Counted from the stretch's first letter, positions 11,045 to 22,815 are shown. The stretch is DNA of 64,000 nucleotides from Cranoglanis bouderius (GCA_023630585.1 CM042548.1:9355027-9419026), one strand, 5' to 3'. Numbers and translations: made by a program. Notes: generated by a model from the letters alone, not told the origin.

Positions 11045-12534
11045 CTAACCCAATTTCCATAAAAGTTGGGATTTTTTTTCTAAAATGCAATAAAAACAAA
11101 ATTGTGTGATTTGTCTGTGATTTGTTTCAAGTCTCTTGAAACTTTAATTAACTGACAAAAGTACAAAGAAAAGATATTCAATGTTTTCACTGACCAACTT
11201 AATTGTATTTTGTAAATATAAAAAAATTTAGAATTTGATGCCTTCAACACACTCAAAAAAAAAATTGGGACAGAGGCAAAATAAGACTGAAAGGCTTATA
11301 GAATATTCAAGTAACACCATTTTGGAGGATCAGGTTAATTGGTAACGGGGAGGGTATCAGGATTGGGCATAAAAGGAGCATCCACCAAAAGCTCAGTCTT
11401 TGCAAGCAAAGATGGGTCGTGGCTCACCACTTTGTGTCAAACTTCGTGAGAGAATTGTTAGTCAGTTCAAAAAGAACATTGCTCAATGCAAGATTGCAAA
11501 GAATGTAGGTCTTTCACCATCTACAGTGCATAATATTGTAAAATATTCAAGGAATCTGAAGAAATCTCATTGTGTAAAGGGCAAGTCCAGAAACCACTGT
11601 TGAATATGCAAGACCTTCGAGCACTCAGGTGGCATTGCCTGAGAAATCATCATGCTACTGTGATAAATATAACCACATGGGCTCGGGAGTACTTCGGAAA
11701 ACCATTGTCACCTAACACAGTCCGCCGCCGCATCCAGAAATGCAACCCAAAACTCTATTACGCAAGGAGGAAGACACACTTCAACTCTATGCAGAAACGC
11801 CGCTGAGTTCTCTGGGCCCGAGCTCATTTCAGATGGACTGAAAGGCAGTGGAAACGTGTGCTGTGGTCAGATGAGTCCACGTTTCAGCTTGTTTTTGGGA
11901 AAAACAGACGTCAAGTTCTCCGTGCCAAAGATGAAAAAGACCAACCAGACTATTATAAGCGAAAGGTGTAAAAGCCAGCATCTGTGATGGTATGGGGTGC
12001 ATCAGTGCCCACGGCATGGGTGACTTGCATATGTGTGAAGGTACCATTGATGCAGAGGCGTATATTGGGATTTTAGAGAGACATATGCTGCCATCAAGGC
12101 AACGTCTTTTCCCAGGAAGCCCATGGTTATTTCAGCAGGACAATGCCAGGCCTCTTTCTGCACATGCTACAACAGCGTGGCTTCATAGACACAGAGTGTG
12201 TGTGCTTGACTGGCCTGCCAGCAGTCCAGATCTGTCTCCTATGGCGCATCATGAAGAGGAGAATCAGACAATGGCGACCAAAGATATGCAATTAGTATCC
12301 TCAGTTAGTTATCCTCAAAAGTGTAATTAAAAGGAAGGGTGATGTAACACAGTGGTAAACATGCCGCTGTCCCAAATTGTTTTGAGTGTGTTGAAGGCAT
12401 CAGTAATCAAATTCTAAATTTGTTTATATTTACAAAATACAATTAAGTTGGTCAGTGAAAACACTGAATATCTTTTCTTTCAGAAAAAATCTGCATTTTA
12501 GAAAAAATCCCAACTTTTATGGAAATGGGGTTAG
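11045..12534 (+). mobile_element. Tc1-like transposon with long inverted repeats
   Basis: CTAACCCAATTTCCATAAAA at 11045 is mirrored at 12534, both next to TA (11043-11044, 12535-12536). Inverted similarity continues inward to about 11277 and about 12362 (TGATGCCTTCAACACACTC and its complement), giving TIRs of about 170-230 bp. Length 1490 bp is normal for Tc1. The transposase runs on the plus strand and is broken. Confidence 0.9.
11409..12330 (+). pseudogene. Tc1 transposase pseudogene (triad lost)
   Basis: Starts at ATG 11409 (MGRGSPLCVKLRERIVSQFK; HTH with LSPSTVHNIV). The frame shifts near 11575-11600 and continues as ALRWHCLRNHHAT...YFGKPLSPNTVRRR to a TGA at 11804-11806 where relatives have Arg. 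The DDE domain follows: WSDEST with the first Asp near 11870, and QQDNARP with the second Asp near 12140. A short deletion after DLSP removes the segment that would hold the third acidic residue (IENLW in relatives) and shifts the frame to a stop at 12330. Inactive. Confidence 0.88.
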
Positions 12535-12741
12535 TATTATAGCTTTGACTACATAGATACCAGATCCCCCAAGCAACATGTGTCCCAAAATACAATCAAT
12601 CCAAAACAGGTTGACATTATTATTTGACTAAATAGGCTGTTATGGGAAATTAATCCCAACTCAAAGCGAGTTACTGATGCCATCCCAAAATTGATTATTT
12701 TCCAATATCAGCATGTCCCAAAGAGCTTTTTTCCTCTTATA

Positions 12742-13294
12742 CCACAGCAATTTGCAAATTATTATTATTTTTTATTAATTAAAGAACACACATTGCACTT
12801 TTTATCCATTTATAGTTACATTTAATGTTTTGGAACGTCCACAAAACACTGTTTAGCAGCTTTAAACAGTCATTCCCTCATCATCCTCTCATAAGACCTA
12901 AAAAAATGCAGCTTGCCATGTTACCAAGAACACACAAAGTCATTTGTCATGAAGACTTTCCTGTTGCACAAACTCACTGACCCTTACAAAGTACTGACAC
13001 TGGAGACTCCTTCCATAAATGTGAAATAAACATCACCTTACGGAAAACTTCACCTTATCAATTTTAACAGTTTTAATGCAATTATTATTAGACTTAGATT
13101 ATGTGACACATCTGCCATACAAGTCCTGTGTAAGTTGTTACTATAGAAATGATAACATATTAGAATGAGCTCTTTAATATAAGCCTGCAATTTAAATTAT
13201 AGCTGGCACTATTGTCCGAGCTGCTGCTGTAGAAAATAGAAAATTAATCAACACCTTCTGACCAATCCGTTTCCAGAATTTAGCAGTGCTGTGG
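12742..13294 (-). mobile_element. MITE with TATACCACAGCA ends
   Basis: TTATACCACAGCA at 12737 is matched by TGCTGTGGTATAA ending at 13299. With TA duplications the element is 12742-13294. The inverse of this body matches 21047-21480 over most of its length, and end pieces recur near 32985, 41680 and 42770. No coding capacity. TA flanks suggest a Tc1/mariner-type MITE (inference). Confidence 0.65.
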
Positions 13295-13589
13295 TATAAT
13301 AAGTAATAAATTGGCTGGTTCTGTGGATTTGATGTATCATTGTTTAAATTCAACTTTTCATTTTTAAGTTTAAGCGACTAATATTCATGGATGGAGGATA
13401 AATTATAATGCGAACCATATAGCAAGCATCCAGAGTGTTGACAGCTACTTGTCCATACAGATTACCCATCAACTGTTTGTACAATTTAGTTGCATCATTG
13501 ATTCATCATTACTCCAGTGCAGTAATGTTTCTTTTGAATTCTTCTGTATTATAATAAGAAATAAAAACAAAAACAGGCCAGATATGAGG

Positions 13590-13930
13590 TGAGCTATTTA
13601 TTCTTATTGTGTGAGAACAAAGCAAAGCTCAGATGTGTGTGAGTCCTGCAGTTGTTTACAGGTCAGAAGACTTGTAATTAATTCCTGAGTTACATTAGCC
13701 ATGGCCAAGTGATTTCTGTCAGTGTTGCTAAATCAAACTCATTCTGGCTTCATTATTTTGCAGTTCCATAGTTTTCACAGGTGATTAATTTCCACTGAAT
13801 GCACTTCTGCTGCCCCAGACAGCTTTGTGAGCATCTGAGCTGCATATTTAGCTTTGTGTTTTTTATTCGGGCCAGTCTGGAGAGCGACTGTGAGGCCCTG
13901 CTCAGCCATGGATTAACACGTGTTGAGACG
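13590..13930. promoter_or_regulatory. Candidate conserved non-coding block
   Basis: About 340 bp of balanced, non-repetitive sequence with homeodomain-type TAATTA (13675 region) and GATTAATTTCC motifs and no open frame, set among transposon debris. This texture is typical of conserved enhancers in introns of neural genes. I cannot test conservation here. Confidence 0.3.
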
Positions 13931-14611
13931 GAATCAGACTAATGTTCCATGTAGTGCGAAGTCAACTCAATAGCCTAAAATCTAAATCACATTCTTACGC
14001 ACTGTTTGGTCCTAGTCTATGGTTGGGACTGTAAAAGAACTTGTGTGTAAATGTGCTTTTCATGTACATGTATAAAGAAAGCAGACTCGGCAACGTTCTC
14101 ACAAATTACAGCAGCTATAGTGTATGAACAGTATTTACACAGCCTCCAGTACATGACAACAGTCAGGCCTAGGCCACAATAGTGAACAAATACCCTGGGC
14201 TACAGTTCCATCACATACCTGTAACAACAAAGAAAAATATAAATAAAAGACTTTCTCTGCCTAGCCAATGCACAGAGATGTACGACTTATCTTGGAAGTG
14301 GGAAGTTGGATCATGGACTGATGTCATTTTTGACGTCCGTGCGTTAAAGCTAAAAAAATATGGATGCCTCCCATGGTCATCTTTTGTTAGCAACAAGCTA
14401 GCCAGCTAACTGTGATGACTGATCTATATATATTATAGATTTAATATGTCTGTATGTTGATTCATCTAAAGCAAATACTTGTATATACAATATATAACCT
14501 ATTTAAACTGTTGAAACTGCGAGCAGCCATTTTGATTTGACGTCACTTCCTGAACTCGGGGTTGAGATTACCATCCTGAGTTCCTGAGTAGAAATTCTGA
14601 GTGATTGGTTT

Positions 14612-14765
14612 TTACATTTATGGCATTTGGCAGATGCCCTTATCCACAGTTATACAACTGAGCAGTTGAGGGTTAAGGGCCTTGCTCAAGGGCCCAGCCG
14701 GGGCAGGTTGGTAGTGCTGGGATTTTAACTCACGACCTTCCACAGAGCTACCACTGCCCTAGTTT
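14612..14765 (-). mobile_element. LINE 3' end fragment
   Basis: Contains ACATTTATGGCATTTGGCAG ATGCCCTTATCC, the teleost repeat phrase that reads on the minus strand as the 3' UTR end of the LINE seen at 16163 and 18967. It is followed by GGGCCTTGCTCAAGGGCCCA and CTCACGACCTTCC motifs of related copies. No coding part. Confidence 0.6.
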
Positions 14766-15363
14766 TTCCTAAAGGTCGACTTGAGACGTGACTTGTGAAC
14801 ACTTGTGGCGTCAATTAGTTCAATCTCTGTTTAATAAAAAGTAGTCTTGATATTTTAAATGAACAGTACCATAATCCTGTCAAATATCAGTAAGTGTTCA
14901 ACAAGATTATAATAATTTGATGTTGCTTTAACATGTTCTTTTAACATGTTCTTTAAATTTAAAAATAAAAAGAAATGGTTTCTTATTTCGAAGCAAGCCC
15001 TGTTTATTAAGGTGAGCATGTGATGCAAGTTATATTAATATCAGAATGAAAATAGTAGTGTATGATAGGGCTGGATGTTCTCATTGTTTATTCTCAGAGT
15101 ACTGTCATTATTATCAGACAGCATATGTGTGAGCTTAGCTAGCATATATTTCCACAACTTGAATGTTCTAGTGCTGTCTGTCAGAGAGTTTTACAAAGCG
15201 ATAAAAATGAATAGATCTTTGTTTATGTGTTAGGTTTTTAAAGAAGAATTCTGCCATACACACATGGGTAGAGTTGTCTGCCATAAACCAGTGAATATTG
15301 ATTTATGAATAGATCTACTTCATGTTTATCAGGCTGCACATTTTTGTGAGTAACATTTATGTA

Positions 15364-15677
15364 CACTGCAAAAAAAAAAGTGTTGGCAAGTGAAAATATC
15401 TTGAATATAGTCAAATTTATCATATAAGATTATATAAGAATATAAGATCATTAAACCTTTTTCTAGACATTATTACTCATTTCAAGCTTGTTGTTTTCTT
15501 ATTCTATTGGCAGATAATTTTACTTCCTTTTAGAAATAAATGTTTAAAATGAGTACAATTATCTGCCAATAGAACAAGACTAGTCCAAGCTTGAAATGAG
15601 TATAAATGGCTTGAAATAGGTTTAATAATCTTATGTTCAAGGTATTTCCACTTGCTAGGATGTCATCTTTGCAGTAT
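15364..15677. mobile_element. Palindromic MITE with CACTGCAAAAA ends
   Basis: Left ACTGCAAAAAAAAAAGTGTTGGCAAG TG and right CACTTGCTAGGATGTC ATCTTTGCAGT are inverted. Further inside, TCATTTCAAGCTTGTTG and ATTGGCAGATAATT are mirrored by ATTATCTGCCAATAGAACAA and CAAGCTTGAAATGAG, so most of the element can fold back. A decayed relative is at 18735-18960. Confidence 0.7.
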
Positions 15678-15804
15678 AATGTATCTCATTGGTGTAGTTA
15701 AAAGATATGCACTTTTTTTTATTGATTTCTGATTTTAACAGAACACATTAATTCACCAGCACATACACAGACAACCTGATGCAGAATACTGTTAGTAGCA
15801 GCGT

Positions 15805-16150
15805 CACGAATTTGGAGTGGAGAGGGATGTAAACAGCCGAACCTTTATTAACAGTCGTAATCAGCAGGCAGAACCATGAATCAAAACTGGCAGAAGCATC
15901 AAAAATACAGAGAATGCAAAATAGTCAAAACCAGGAAGATAATAGAGAACTGCTCAGAATTGCAATTGAAGAAGAAGAAGAAAAAAAAGCCAAAATATCA
16001 CAAGAATCTGACCAGAAAGAGTTACACTGAGTTGACTGAGTGAAAACAGGAAACAGGTGTGTTAGAGTTGAGGTGAATGTGAGCATCGTAAAAAGTCAGT
16101 AAAGTAAAGGATGGATTGGGATCAGATTGGAGAACGGTGGCTCCTGGAGT
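15805..16150. repeat. Probable retroelement fragment
   Basis: GTCACGAATTTGGAG, AACCTTTATTAACAG, AACAGGAAACAGGTGTG and GGTGGCTCCTGGAGTC are phrases of fish interspersed repeats that contain a TTTATTAACA motif, as at 53270. Boundaries and class are unclear. Confidence 0.35.
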
Positions 16151-16162
16151 CTTAAAGAGTCT

Positions 16163-16680
16163 TTAAGTTCAAGTTTACATTTACATTTACATTTATGTCA
16201 TTTGGCAGATGCCCTTATCCAGAGCGACTTACAAGTTCTTTATATACATTTACATTTATTCATTTGGCGGACGCTTTTATGCAAAGTGACTTACAAATGA
16301 GGAAAGCAAAGCGATACATCAATCAGAGAACAATACAAGTAGTGCTACCATACACGATTTGTAATGGAGTGCTAGAGGAGTAAAATGCACAGAGTGAAGG
16401 TGTAAGTGCAGATTTTTATTCATTTATTTATTTATTTATTTATTTATTTATTTGTGGGGGCAAGTTAGGGGTTAGTTAAGTGTTCTCGGAAGAGGTAGGT
16501 CTGTGGCTGTTTTTTGAAGATAATGACAGATTCTGCTGTCCGGATTGAGGTTGGAGGTTCATTCCACCATTGAGGGACAGTCAGTTCGAAGGTTCTGGAG
16601 AGGGACCTCATGCCTCGCTGAGGAGGCACTACCAGGCGTCGAGGAGATTGTTGAGGTGGGGGTGGGGGGATATTACGTTA
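16163..16680 (-). mobile_element. L2/CR1-like LINE 3' end, degenerate
   Basis: On the minus strand this reads as the last codons of a LINE ORF (TAESVIIFKKQPQTY-like, near 16490-16600), then a 3' UTR with ATAAAAGCGTCCGCCAAATG and a terminal repeat of AAATGT units (ACATTTACATTTACATTTA at 16177-16197). A second, offset copy of the tail phrase lies at 16240-16300. A (TTTA)n tract at 16423-16453 is inserted in the body. 5'-truncated, many stops. Confidence 0.65.
16423..16453. repeat. (TTTA)n microsatellite
   Basis: About seven TTTA units inside the degenerate LINE tail. Confidence 0.85.
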
Positions 16681-17089
16681 CGTTACATTACATAAGAGCA
16701 AAGAAACGGAAAGGTGGGTGGGTGTGTGTGTGTGTGAGATTGTCAGTGTGTGTGTGTGAGACGCTTTATTTATCTACATAGTGACAAAACCCCATAAACC
16801 ACACTCTCTTACATGATAAGATCCCACACCGTCGCACCCTGTGGTCTAGGAGCTGCTTCTTTACAGATACAGTCTTCCATCACGGCGAAATAAAACACAA
16901 TCAGTCTGAAATGAAGCTACTGATAATGTTGGCATGGCATCCCTTTATAGTGTGACACCTGAGAGGAGGAATGATGAACTTCAGTACACGCCTTGTTGGT
17001 GAAGTTGAACCTTTGAGAGAAATTTTGAGATGAAATTAAAAGATGCAGGCAGAGAAACATGTCTTTGGGGGTAATAATGCCTGCATTGT

Positions 17090-17745
17090 ATCCTTCTTCT
17101 TTTCCTTTCGGCTGTTCCCTTCAGGGGTCGCCACAGCGAATCATCTGCCTCCATCTAGCCCTATCCCCTGCATCCTCTTCTCTCAGACCGACTACCTTCA
17201 TGTCCTCCTTCACTACATCCATAAACCTCCTCTTTGGTCTTCCTCTCGGCCTCCTGCCTGGCAGCTCTAACCTCAGCATCCTTTTACCGATATATTCACT
17301 CTCCCTCCTCTGAACATGTCCAAACCATCTCAACCTGGCCTCTCTAACTTTGTCTCCAAAACATCTCACATGTGCTGTCCCCCTGATGTACTCATTCCTG
17401 ATCCTATCCATCCTCGTCACTCCCAAAGAGAACCTCAACGTCTTCAGCTCTGCTACCTCTAACTCTTCCTCCTGTCTTTTCCTCAGTGCAACTGTCTCCA
17501 AACCATACAACATCGCTGGTCTCACTACTGTCCTGTACACCTTTCCTTTCATTCTTGCTGGTACTCTTTTATCACACAACAGACCTGACACTTTTCTCCA
17601 CCCATTCCAACCAAGCACACGCTTCTTCACCTCTTTTCCACACTTCCCATTGCTCTGGACTGTTGACCCTAAGTACTTAAAATCTCTTCTCCCTGCATTG
17701 TATCCTAAAATAGTCAAATAGTCAGTGCTTTCCTCCACATTTGTT
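17090..17745 (-). mobile_element. RTE-type LINE, 5'-truncated
   Basis: The minus strand carries the C-terminal part of a LINE reverse-transcriptase ORF, followed by a very short 3' tail (CCCTGAAGGGAACAGCCGAA AGGAAAAGAAG at about 17090-17125), as in RTE elements. The insertion starts abruptly near 17745, consistent with 5' truncation during target-primed reverse transcription. Confidence 0.8.
17121..17738 (-). pseudogene. RTE reverse transcriptase C-terminus
   Basis: An uninterrupted 205-codon frame, the longest clean LINE frame in the window. Motifs: FKYLGSTVQSNG near the start, VRPAMLYGLE, then RWFGHVQRRESEYIGKRML and a basic GRRPRGRPKRRFMDVVKEDM stretch, ending RCGDP. This is the post-palm and C-terminal region of RTE-clade polymerases. 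The endonuclease and catalytic palm motifs are absent. The open frame suggests a fairly recent insertion. The ATG start is incidental. Confidence 0.82.
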
Positions 17746-18734
17746 TTACCGCCAGCTGTCTAACATAGCTTATATGAAGATGCACCAAAAGGAATCGAGT
17801 GTGTGGCTGGACATGGAATTAAGGCTCAGTGAGTTAAAGTTTCTTAGATGGAAATCGGAGCACAGTGCAGCCAGATGGCTGCTGGGATGATTTTTGGCTG
17901 AGGACAAAGGTTCAGGTTAATTTAGTACTTGAATGCTCCATGTCTAAGTGTCCTTAAGCATCTAAATAATGTTGTTTTGTCCTTAAAGCAAGCAAGGGCA
18001 TTAAAACCGACACATCCTTTGAAAATCTGCAACATGGCTGTCCTTGTCAGCTTAAAAAAAGCAAGGACAAAAAAATTGTGGGAGGTTACACTAAGTCCCT
18101 GATTTACTAGGCTTGTATGTGTATTAAAAAAAACAACAACATTGGAATCTGATTAATCAACAGATTAATGTTGATTTTGTCTTTCATATTAGCAAAATAA
18201 CACATTTTTGTCCATTTTGTGTGCTTTCCTTAATTTAGCAATTATGAGTTTTTATTTCAACTGTGAAGTTGTTTTTCTATTAAATATTCACTACATGTAG
18301 ATCTTTTGACAGTGCCTTGCCAACCATAGTTGATTGTTTGCTTCAGTTGCACTACAAAATGCTCCAGGAAAGCTCTTTTCATGCTGAGCTAATCAAAATG
18401 ACCACAGCTGATCACAGTTCAGTCAAATGGCTTTGTGTGCCATTGAGAAGCTGATTAGCTACACCTTACTGAGTTTACAAGTCATTTTTAGGAAGAGGGT
18501 GATTCTTTTACGAACTCATTGATTCTGTTTTTTTATTTATTTTATTTATTGCTGACATGTTGGTGTTATATCTTTCACTTGGATGTTATAAGTTGCAGTG
18601 AGTTCAGTGAGCTGGATAAAACAAAATCTGTGTCCGTCTTCATTTCAGGCTGAAAAGCAACAAAATGTGATTATTTTAAAGGGGGGTGATTCTTTTCTAT
18701 ACCCACATGTATCTAGTATTTCCTATTATACGAT
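17746..18734. other. Intronic DNA, no recognised feature
   Basis: AT-rich sequence with short A runs near 18050-18140. No exon, RNA gene or clear element boundary. Confidence 0.3.
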
Positions 18735-18960
18735 CACAGATAACTAAATATAAGATTATTAAGCCTAATACATTTTATTTAATTTAAAAAAAAAATAATT
18801 TCAAGCTTTAAATTTTCTTATACTATTGGCAGATAATTTTGCTTCTTTCTTGAAATAACTGTTTAACATAAGCTAAATTACTGTATCTCCCATTAGAACA
18901 AGCCTTTTTGAAACTTGAAATGAGAATAAATGTTAAGAAATAGACATAGATATAATAGTC
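18735..18960. mobile_element. Decayed copy of the 15364 MITE
   Basis: Shares ATAAGATTATTAAGCCTAAT, TACTATTGGCAGATAATTTT, TCCCATTAGAACAAGC and CTTGAAATGAGAATAAATG with the MITE at 15364-15677. Termini are lost. Confidence 0.55.
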
Positions 18961-18966
18961 TTATAT

Positions 18967-19840
18967 TTGCATTTACATTTACATTTATGGCACTTGAAGA
19001 CTTACAAAAGTGCTTTGAAGTCTCTATCAATAAATACATCCTGATACTGGTTCACTAGGTCACGGACTAAGAATACCATCAGTCGTAAAACTCTGATGGG
19101 GAGGTAATATAGTAAGAAAAGCACACAGACAGCACAGTTTTGTTTTGTTTTGTTTTTTTTTTGTTATTTTTTTGTGCTAATTTAAGTACTTCTGGAAGAG
19201 GTAGGTCTTTAGACGTCGTTTGAAGACTGCCAGTGACTCAGCTGTCTGGACATCTAGGGGAAGTTCATTCCACCACCTAAGTGCCAGAGCAGAAAAAAGT
19301 CTTGAGGCATGCCTTCCTTGTACCCTGAGAGATGATGGGACCAGTCGAGCAGTGCAAGAGGATGGGAGGGAGCATGGTGCAGTATTGTGTGTGATAAGCG
19401 CTTTGAGGAAAGCTGGTGCTGGTCCATTTTTGGCTTTGTAGGCAAGCATCAGTGTTTTAAATCTGATGCTGGCAACTACAGGAAGCCAGTGGAGGGAACG
19501 TAGCAATGGGGTGGTGTGGGAGAACTTGGTAAGCTTGAAAACAAGCCATGCATCTATATTCTGGATCAGTTGCAGAGGTCAAGTGGTGCTCAAAGGCAGA
19601 CCTGCCAGGATCGAGTTGCAGTAGTCCAGTACAAGCACCAGAGTGGCCTGTGTGGATAGAAATGGACAAATCTTTCTGATGTTGATGTTGTAAACGAGAA
19701 ATCGACATGAGCGTGTCCGATGAGCGATGTGAGAGGAAAAGGAGAGTTGATTGTCCTTGATCTTACATTAAGATTGCACATAGTGACCAAAGGTGAGATC
19801 AGAGGGTTGTCCATCACCAGACAAGTCACAAGTCAAAGAT
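18967..19840 (-). mobile_element. L2/CR1-like LINE 3' end
   Basis: A minus-strand insertion whose 3' tail (TACATTTACATTTATGGCAC on the plus strand, 18970-18992) matches the tail at 14612 and 16163. The ORF end precedes it. A T-rich tract at 19140-19170 separates tail and coding part. 5'-truncated near 19840, next to an AT-repeat and MITE copy. Confidence 0.75.
19177..19830 (-). pseudogene. L2/CR1-like LINE reverse transcriptase C-terminus
   Basis: The frame 19506-19177 reads LRSLHWLPVVASIRFKTLML, then PSSLRVQGRHASRLFSALAL, RWWNELPLDVQTAESLAVFK and a final YLFQKYLN stop, the standard C-terminal tail of CR1/L2/Rex-type LINE polymerases. The preceding part (19830-19510) is shifted between frames, with recognisable pieces such as DNPLISPLVTMC. 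No catalytic motif is retained. Confidence 0.8.
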
Positions 19841-19884
19841 CACAAGATATTTGGGTTTATTTTATATATATATACATATATATA

Positions 19885-20372
19885 CAGTACCATGCAAAAG
19901 TTTTAGGCACATGCAAAGAAATGCTGTAGAGCAAAGACGCCTTCAAAATAATGAAATTTCTACATTTAAAAAAAAAATACTGTAAAGAGCAGTAAACAGT
20001 AGTAAATGACACAAAGTCAATATTTGGTGTGACAAAAAAAATAAAAATAGTAGTCTCCGGTACAATTTGTGCAGTTTTATAAGGAAATGAGCTGGTAAGT
20101 TTTACTGAGCATCTTGCAGATCCAGCCACAGTTCTTCTGGAGACTTTCACTTTCACCCAGAAGCCTTCATTGTGTTTTTTGTCTGAAAAGTGTCTCTTAC
20201 GTAATATGCTGCTTTCTTTAATGACATACAAACATTTTTCTGTAACATTTAATTTTATGCTAGAAAACTAATGTTTGGGAATCTAAAATGTTTTATGTAC
20301 TGACTTGATAACATAGAAGTCATAAAAAAAACATCTATAACAAAGTTTGTACTAAAAAATAGGGTGCCTAAC
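19885..20372 (-). mobile_element. Tc1-type MITE, family A, copy 2
   Basis: Left end CAGTACCATGCAAAAGTTTT AGGCAC follows TA at 19883-19884 and a short TA repeat. The body is the inverse of the 62347 copy. The right end stops at GGTGCCTAAC near 20371 and the last part of the TIR has diverged. Confidence 0.8.
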
Positions 20373-21046
20373 ATCTGTGCTCTTACACTGTTTAAGCCAT
20401 TTTACCTTTCATTGGCATTATACTTTCAGTTGTTAAGTTTTTATTGTGAAAATATCATCCTGGAGTCTCTTCAAGAATTCAACTCATAGCATTTGCACAA
20501 ACCACTTGGCATGTGACATCTTGTGCACGGTTATTCTTGGCATAATATCCCCAACACACCCATTGTCTGCATGTGCCATTTTTAGTTGGGATCTTAGTAA
20601 ATATCAGGATTTGAATTGTCAGTGAAAACTAACAGCTCACTGTATATATCGCTGTGCCTAGTGCCTCTTACAGTAACGCTCATGCCTTTTTTTCAGATGA
20701 CAATACTCAGCCAAGTGTGTGAATATATGTTAATGAGTTATAGCTCACTGTTGTGTGTAGATTCGAATAATCAGAGGGTAGCTTGTAAACCTTAATGCAG
20801 AGCACAGCTGGCATCATCCACCTCCTTTAATGGTTCTGCTCTAAATTATGCAAAAAGTCACCTGTCAGGAGCAACTGATGCCACACAGCTTGATCTTGAT
20901 GTTTGTTTTTTACAGCGTGCACATCGTTGAATTACATCTATGCACGGAAGCTCGACATCTCATCAATTCTTAGAATGATTATTGAATTAAGGTGGCGAAT
21001 GTCGGACCACTTTATGAGCATGTAGATGTGCATTAACATTGTTAGT
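20373..21046. other. Intronic DNA, no recognised repeat
   Basis: Complex, non-repetitive sequence with no open frame of note. It could be old intron sequence or contain conserved elements. Nothing specific can be named. Confidence 0.3.
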
Positions 21047-21480
21047 TGTTCAATTCTGGATTCTGATTGGTTAGAAGGTGTTGATTCATTTTCTATAACA
21101 GCAGCTCTGACAGCAGTCCAAGCTGCAAGGTTTATATTAATACATTACTGTTTGTACAATAATAACTTACACAGGAAATTGTATGGCATATAAACAGATT
21201 TTTAAAAAGGTGTGTAATTATTGAAATGGTCACGTTTTCAGAAGGTAAGGAGACGTCATTTAACATTTCTGGAAGGAGTCATCAGTGTCAGAGATTTGTA
21301 AGATTCAGACATAAAGCTTCTTTGCGGTTTATTGGTAACATGACATGCTGCATTTCTTTGTCTTATTAATTTTAACAGAGAGGGAAGAAAAGAGAACTAA
21401 CTTGTTTTATGGCTGTTCCAAAGCAGTAAATGTAACTATAAACGGATAAGAAGTATGACTATCATTCTGCTTCACGTCGG
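21047..21480 (+). mobile_element. MITE of the 12742 family, opposite orientation
   Basis: GGTTAGAAGGTGTTGATTCA TTTTCTATAACAGCAGC, TAACTTACACAGG, the GGAAGGAGTC..CAGTGTCAG block and TAAATGTAACTATAAACGGA TAA match the inverse of 13290-12770. The CCACAGCA termini are not preserved. No coding content. Confidence 0.6.
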
Positions 21481-21759
21481 GTCACCCCATTACTGATTAG
21501 TATTGTGTTTTATTTCCTACTCAAGATATAATTTATGGATACTGAAGCGCTATAACATTAGTGGCTCAGGCAGAAAAATCGTTCACCATGTTCAATGTTG
21601 AGCTGCCACATTGACTGACAGAAGTGAGCAGGATGAAATGAAAGTTTAATGGCTTCGGATACATCACATGCCGAAAACGGAGGCCAAAAAATAAGACTGG
21701 GTGATTTCCTATAATTCCCTGCTGAATTTGATAAACCTATTATGTTGGCGTTTAATATT

Positions 21760-21970
21760 TCCTGATTTGTTGTTCTATGACCTTAACTTCCATGCATTTC
21801 ACCCATCTTACAGTTTTGTGTTTTATCGTGTTTTACTGTCTTTCATTGCTTGTAATTTTGTTGTCTGTGTTTCTATTATTGGTTTACTTTGTATATTTTG
21901 TACAGCACTTTGGTCAACTTCGGTTGTTTTTAAATCGTGCTATATAAATAGAATTGGTTGTTGTTGTATT
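21760..21970 (+). mobile_element. LINE 3'-tail fragment
   Basis: TTTGTACAGCACTTTGGTCA ACTTCGG, then TGCTATATAAATAGAATTGG TTG, is the characteristic end of a teleost CR1/L2-type LINE. No coding part was identified. Confidence 0.5.
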
Positions 21971-22088
21971 ACACTCCAGCTATGTAAAGAGGTTTATGCA
22001 AGCTATGGTCTTGGCCTGCTTTGTGAAGGTTGTGTTTTCAATTATTACCTGAGCAGGATACATAAAACTCATTGTACAACACAAATGT

Positions 22089-22569
22089 TCAAAGAAATCC
22101 AGTGTAGGGAGAAGCAACGGTAAACGGTGTGATTATAGCCTCTCTATCATCTACTGTGTGGCATTGCAGATTAGCACTAGCCTCAGTAGAAGCTGATGGA
22201 AATGTGGCTTTGTTATTTTCACCCACACGTTCTGAAAATGTCACCAGTCGTTCAGTGAACGGTGCTGAAACCACACGTTACAAGACGTTTCATATCGTCC
22301 AGTTGAACGCTGGCATTGTGACCGAGCTCTCAGGAACCATTAGCAAACGTATGATCAATTCAGTGACAGCAGGCATGAGCGCTTTCAGGAAAGTCTGTTT
22401 GAAAGGCATCACATGCTGCAAGTCCCCTGTGCGCTCACAAAAGGTCTCACACCCTGCCAGTGAAAGCTGCAATGCAATGTTACATTTGCCATTTCGCTCT
22501 CGTCAAGGTTCAAGTACAGCTTTTCAGGGTTTTACTTTTCAGTCCAGAACATTATTATTATTGTACTGA
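22089..22569. other. Complex sequence with chance ORFs
   Basis: A 146-codon plus-strand frame (22129-22569) lies here without recognisable domain, codon pattern or splice context, and a 61-codon minus frame overlaps it. The sequence is non-repetitive and could be a conserved non-coding block. I do not call a gene. Confidence 0.25.
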
Positions 22570-22604
22570 TACATGTTTGGATGTTTGGCTTTGCTAGCTT
22601 CAAG

Positions 22605-22739
22605 ATCTCTTGAGAAAGCTGTGTGTACTGGTTCTCCCAGTTCTCCTAGTGTTCATGTGGGTTTCCTCAGGGTTCTCAGGTATCCTCCCACTTCCCAAAA
22701 ACATACATGCAAGTAGATTGGCTACTATAAAATGCCCCT

Positions 22740-22815
<76 letters not shown>

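Noticed and set aside
22129..22569. 146-codon plus-strand frame
   Set aside because: No domain, no splice sites and no neighbouring coding evidence; length is within chance for this much sequence.
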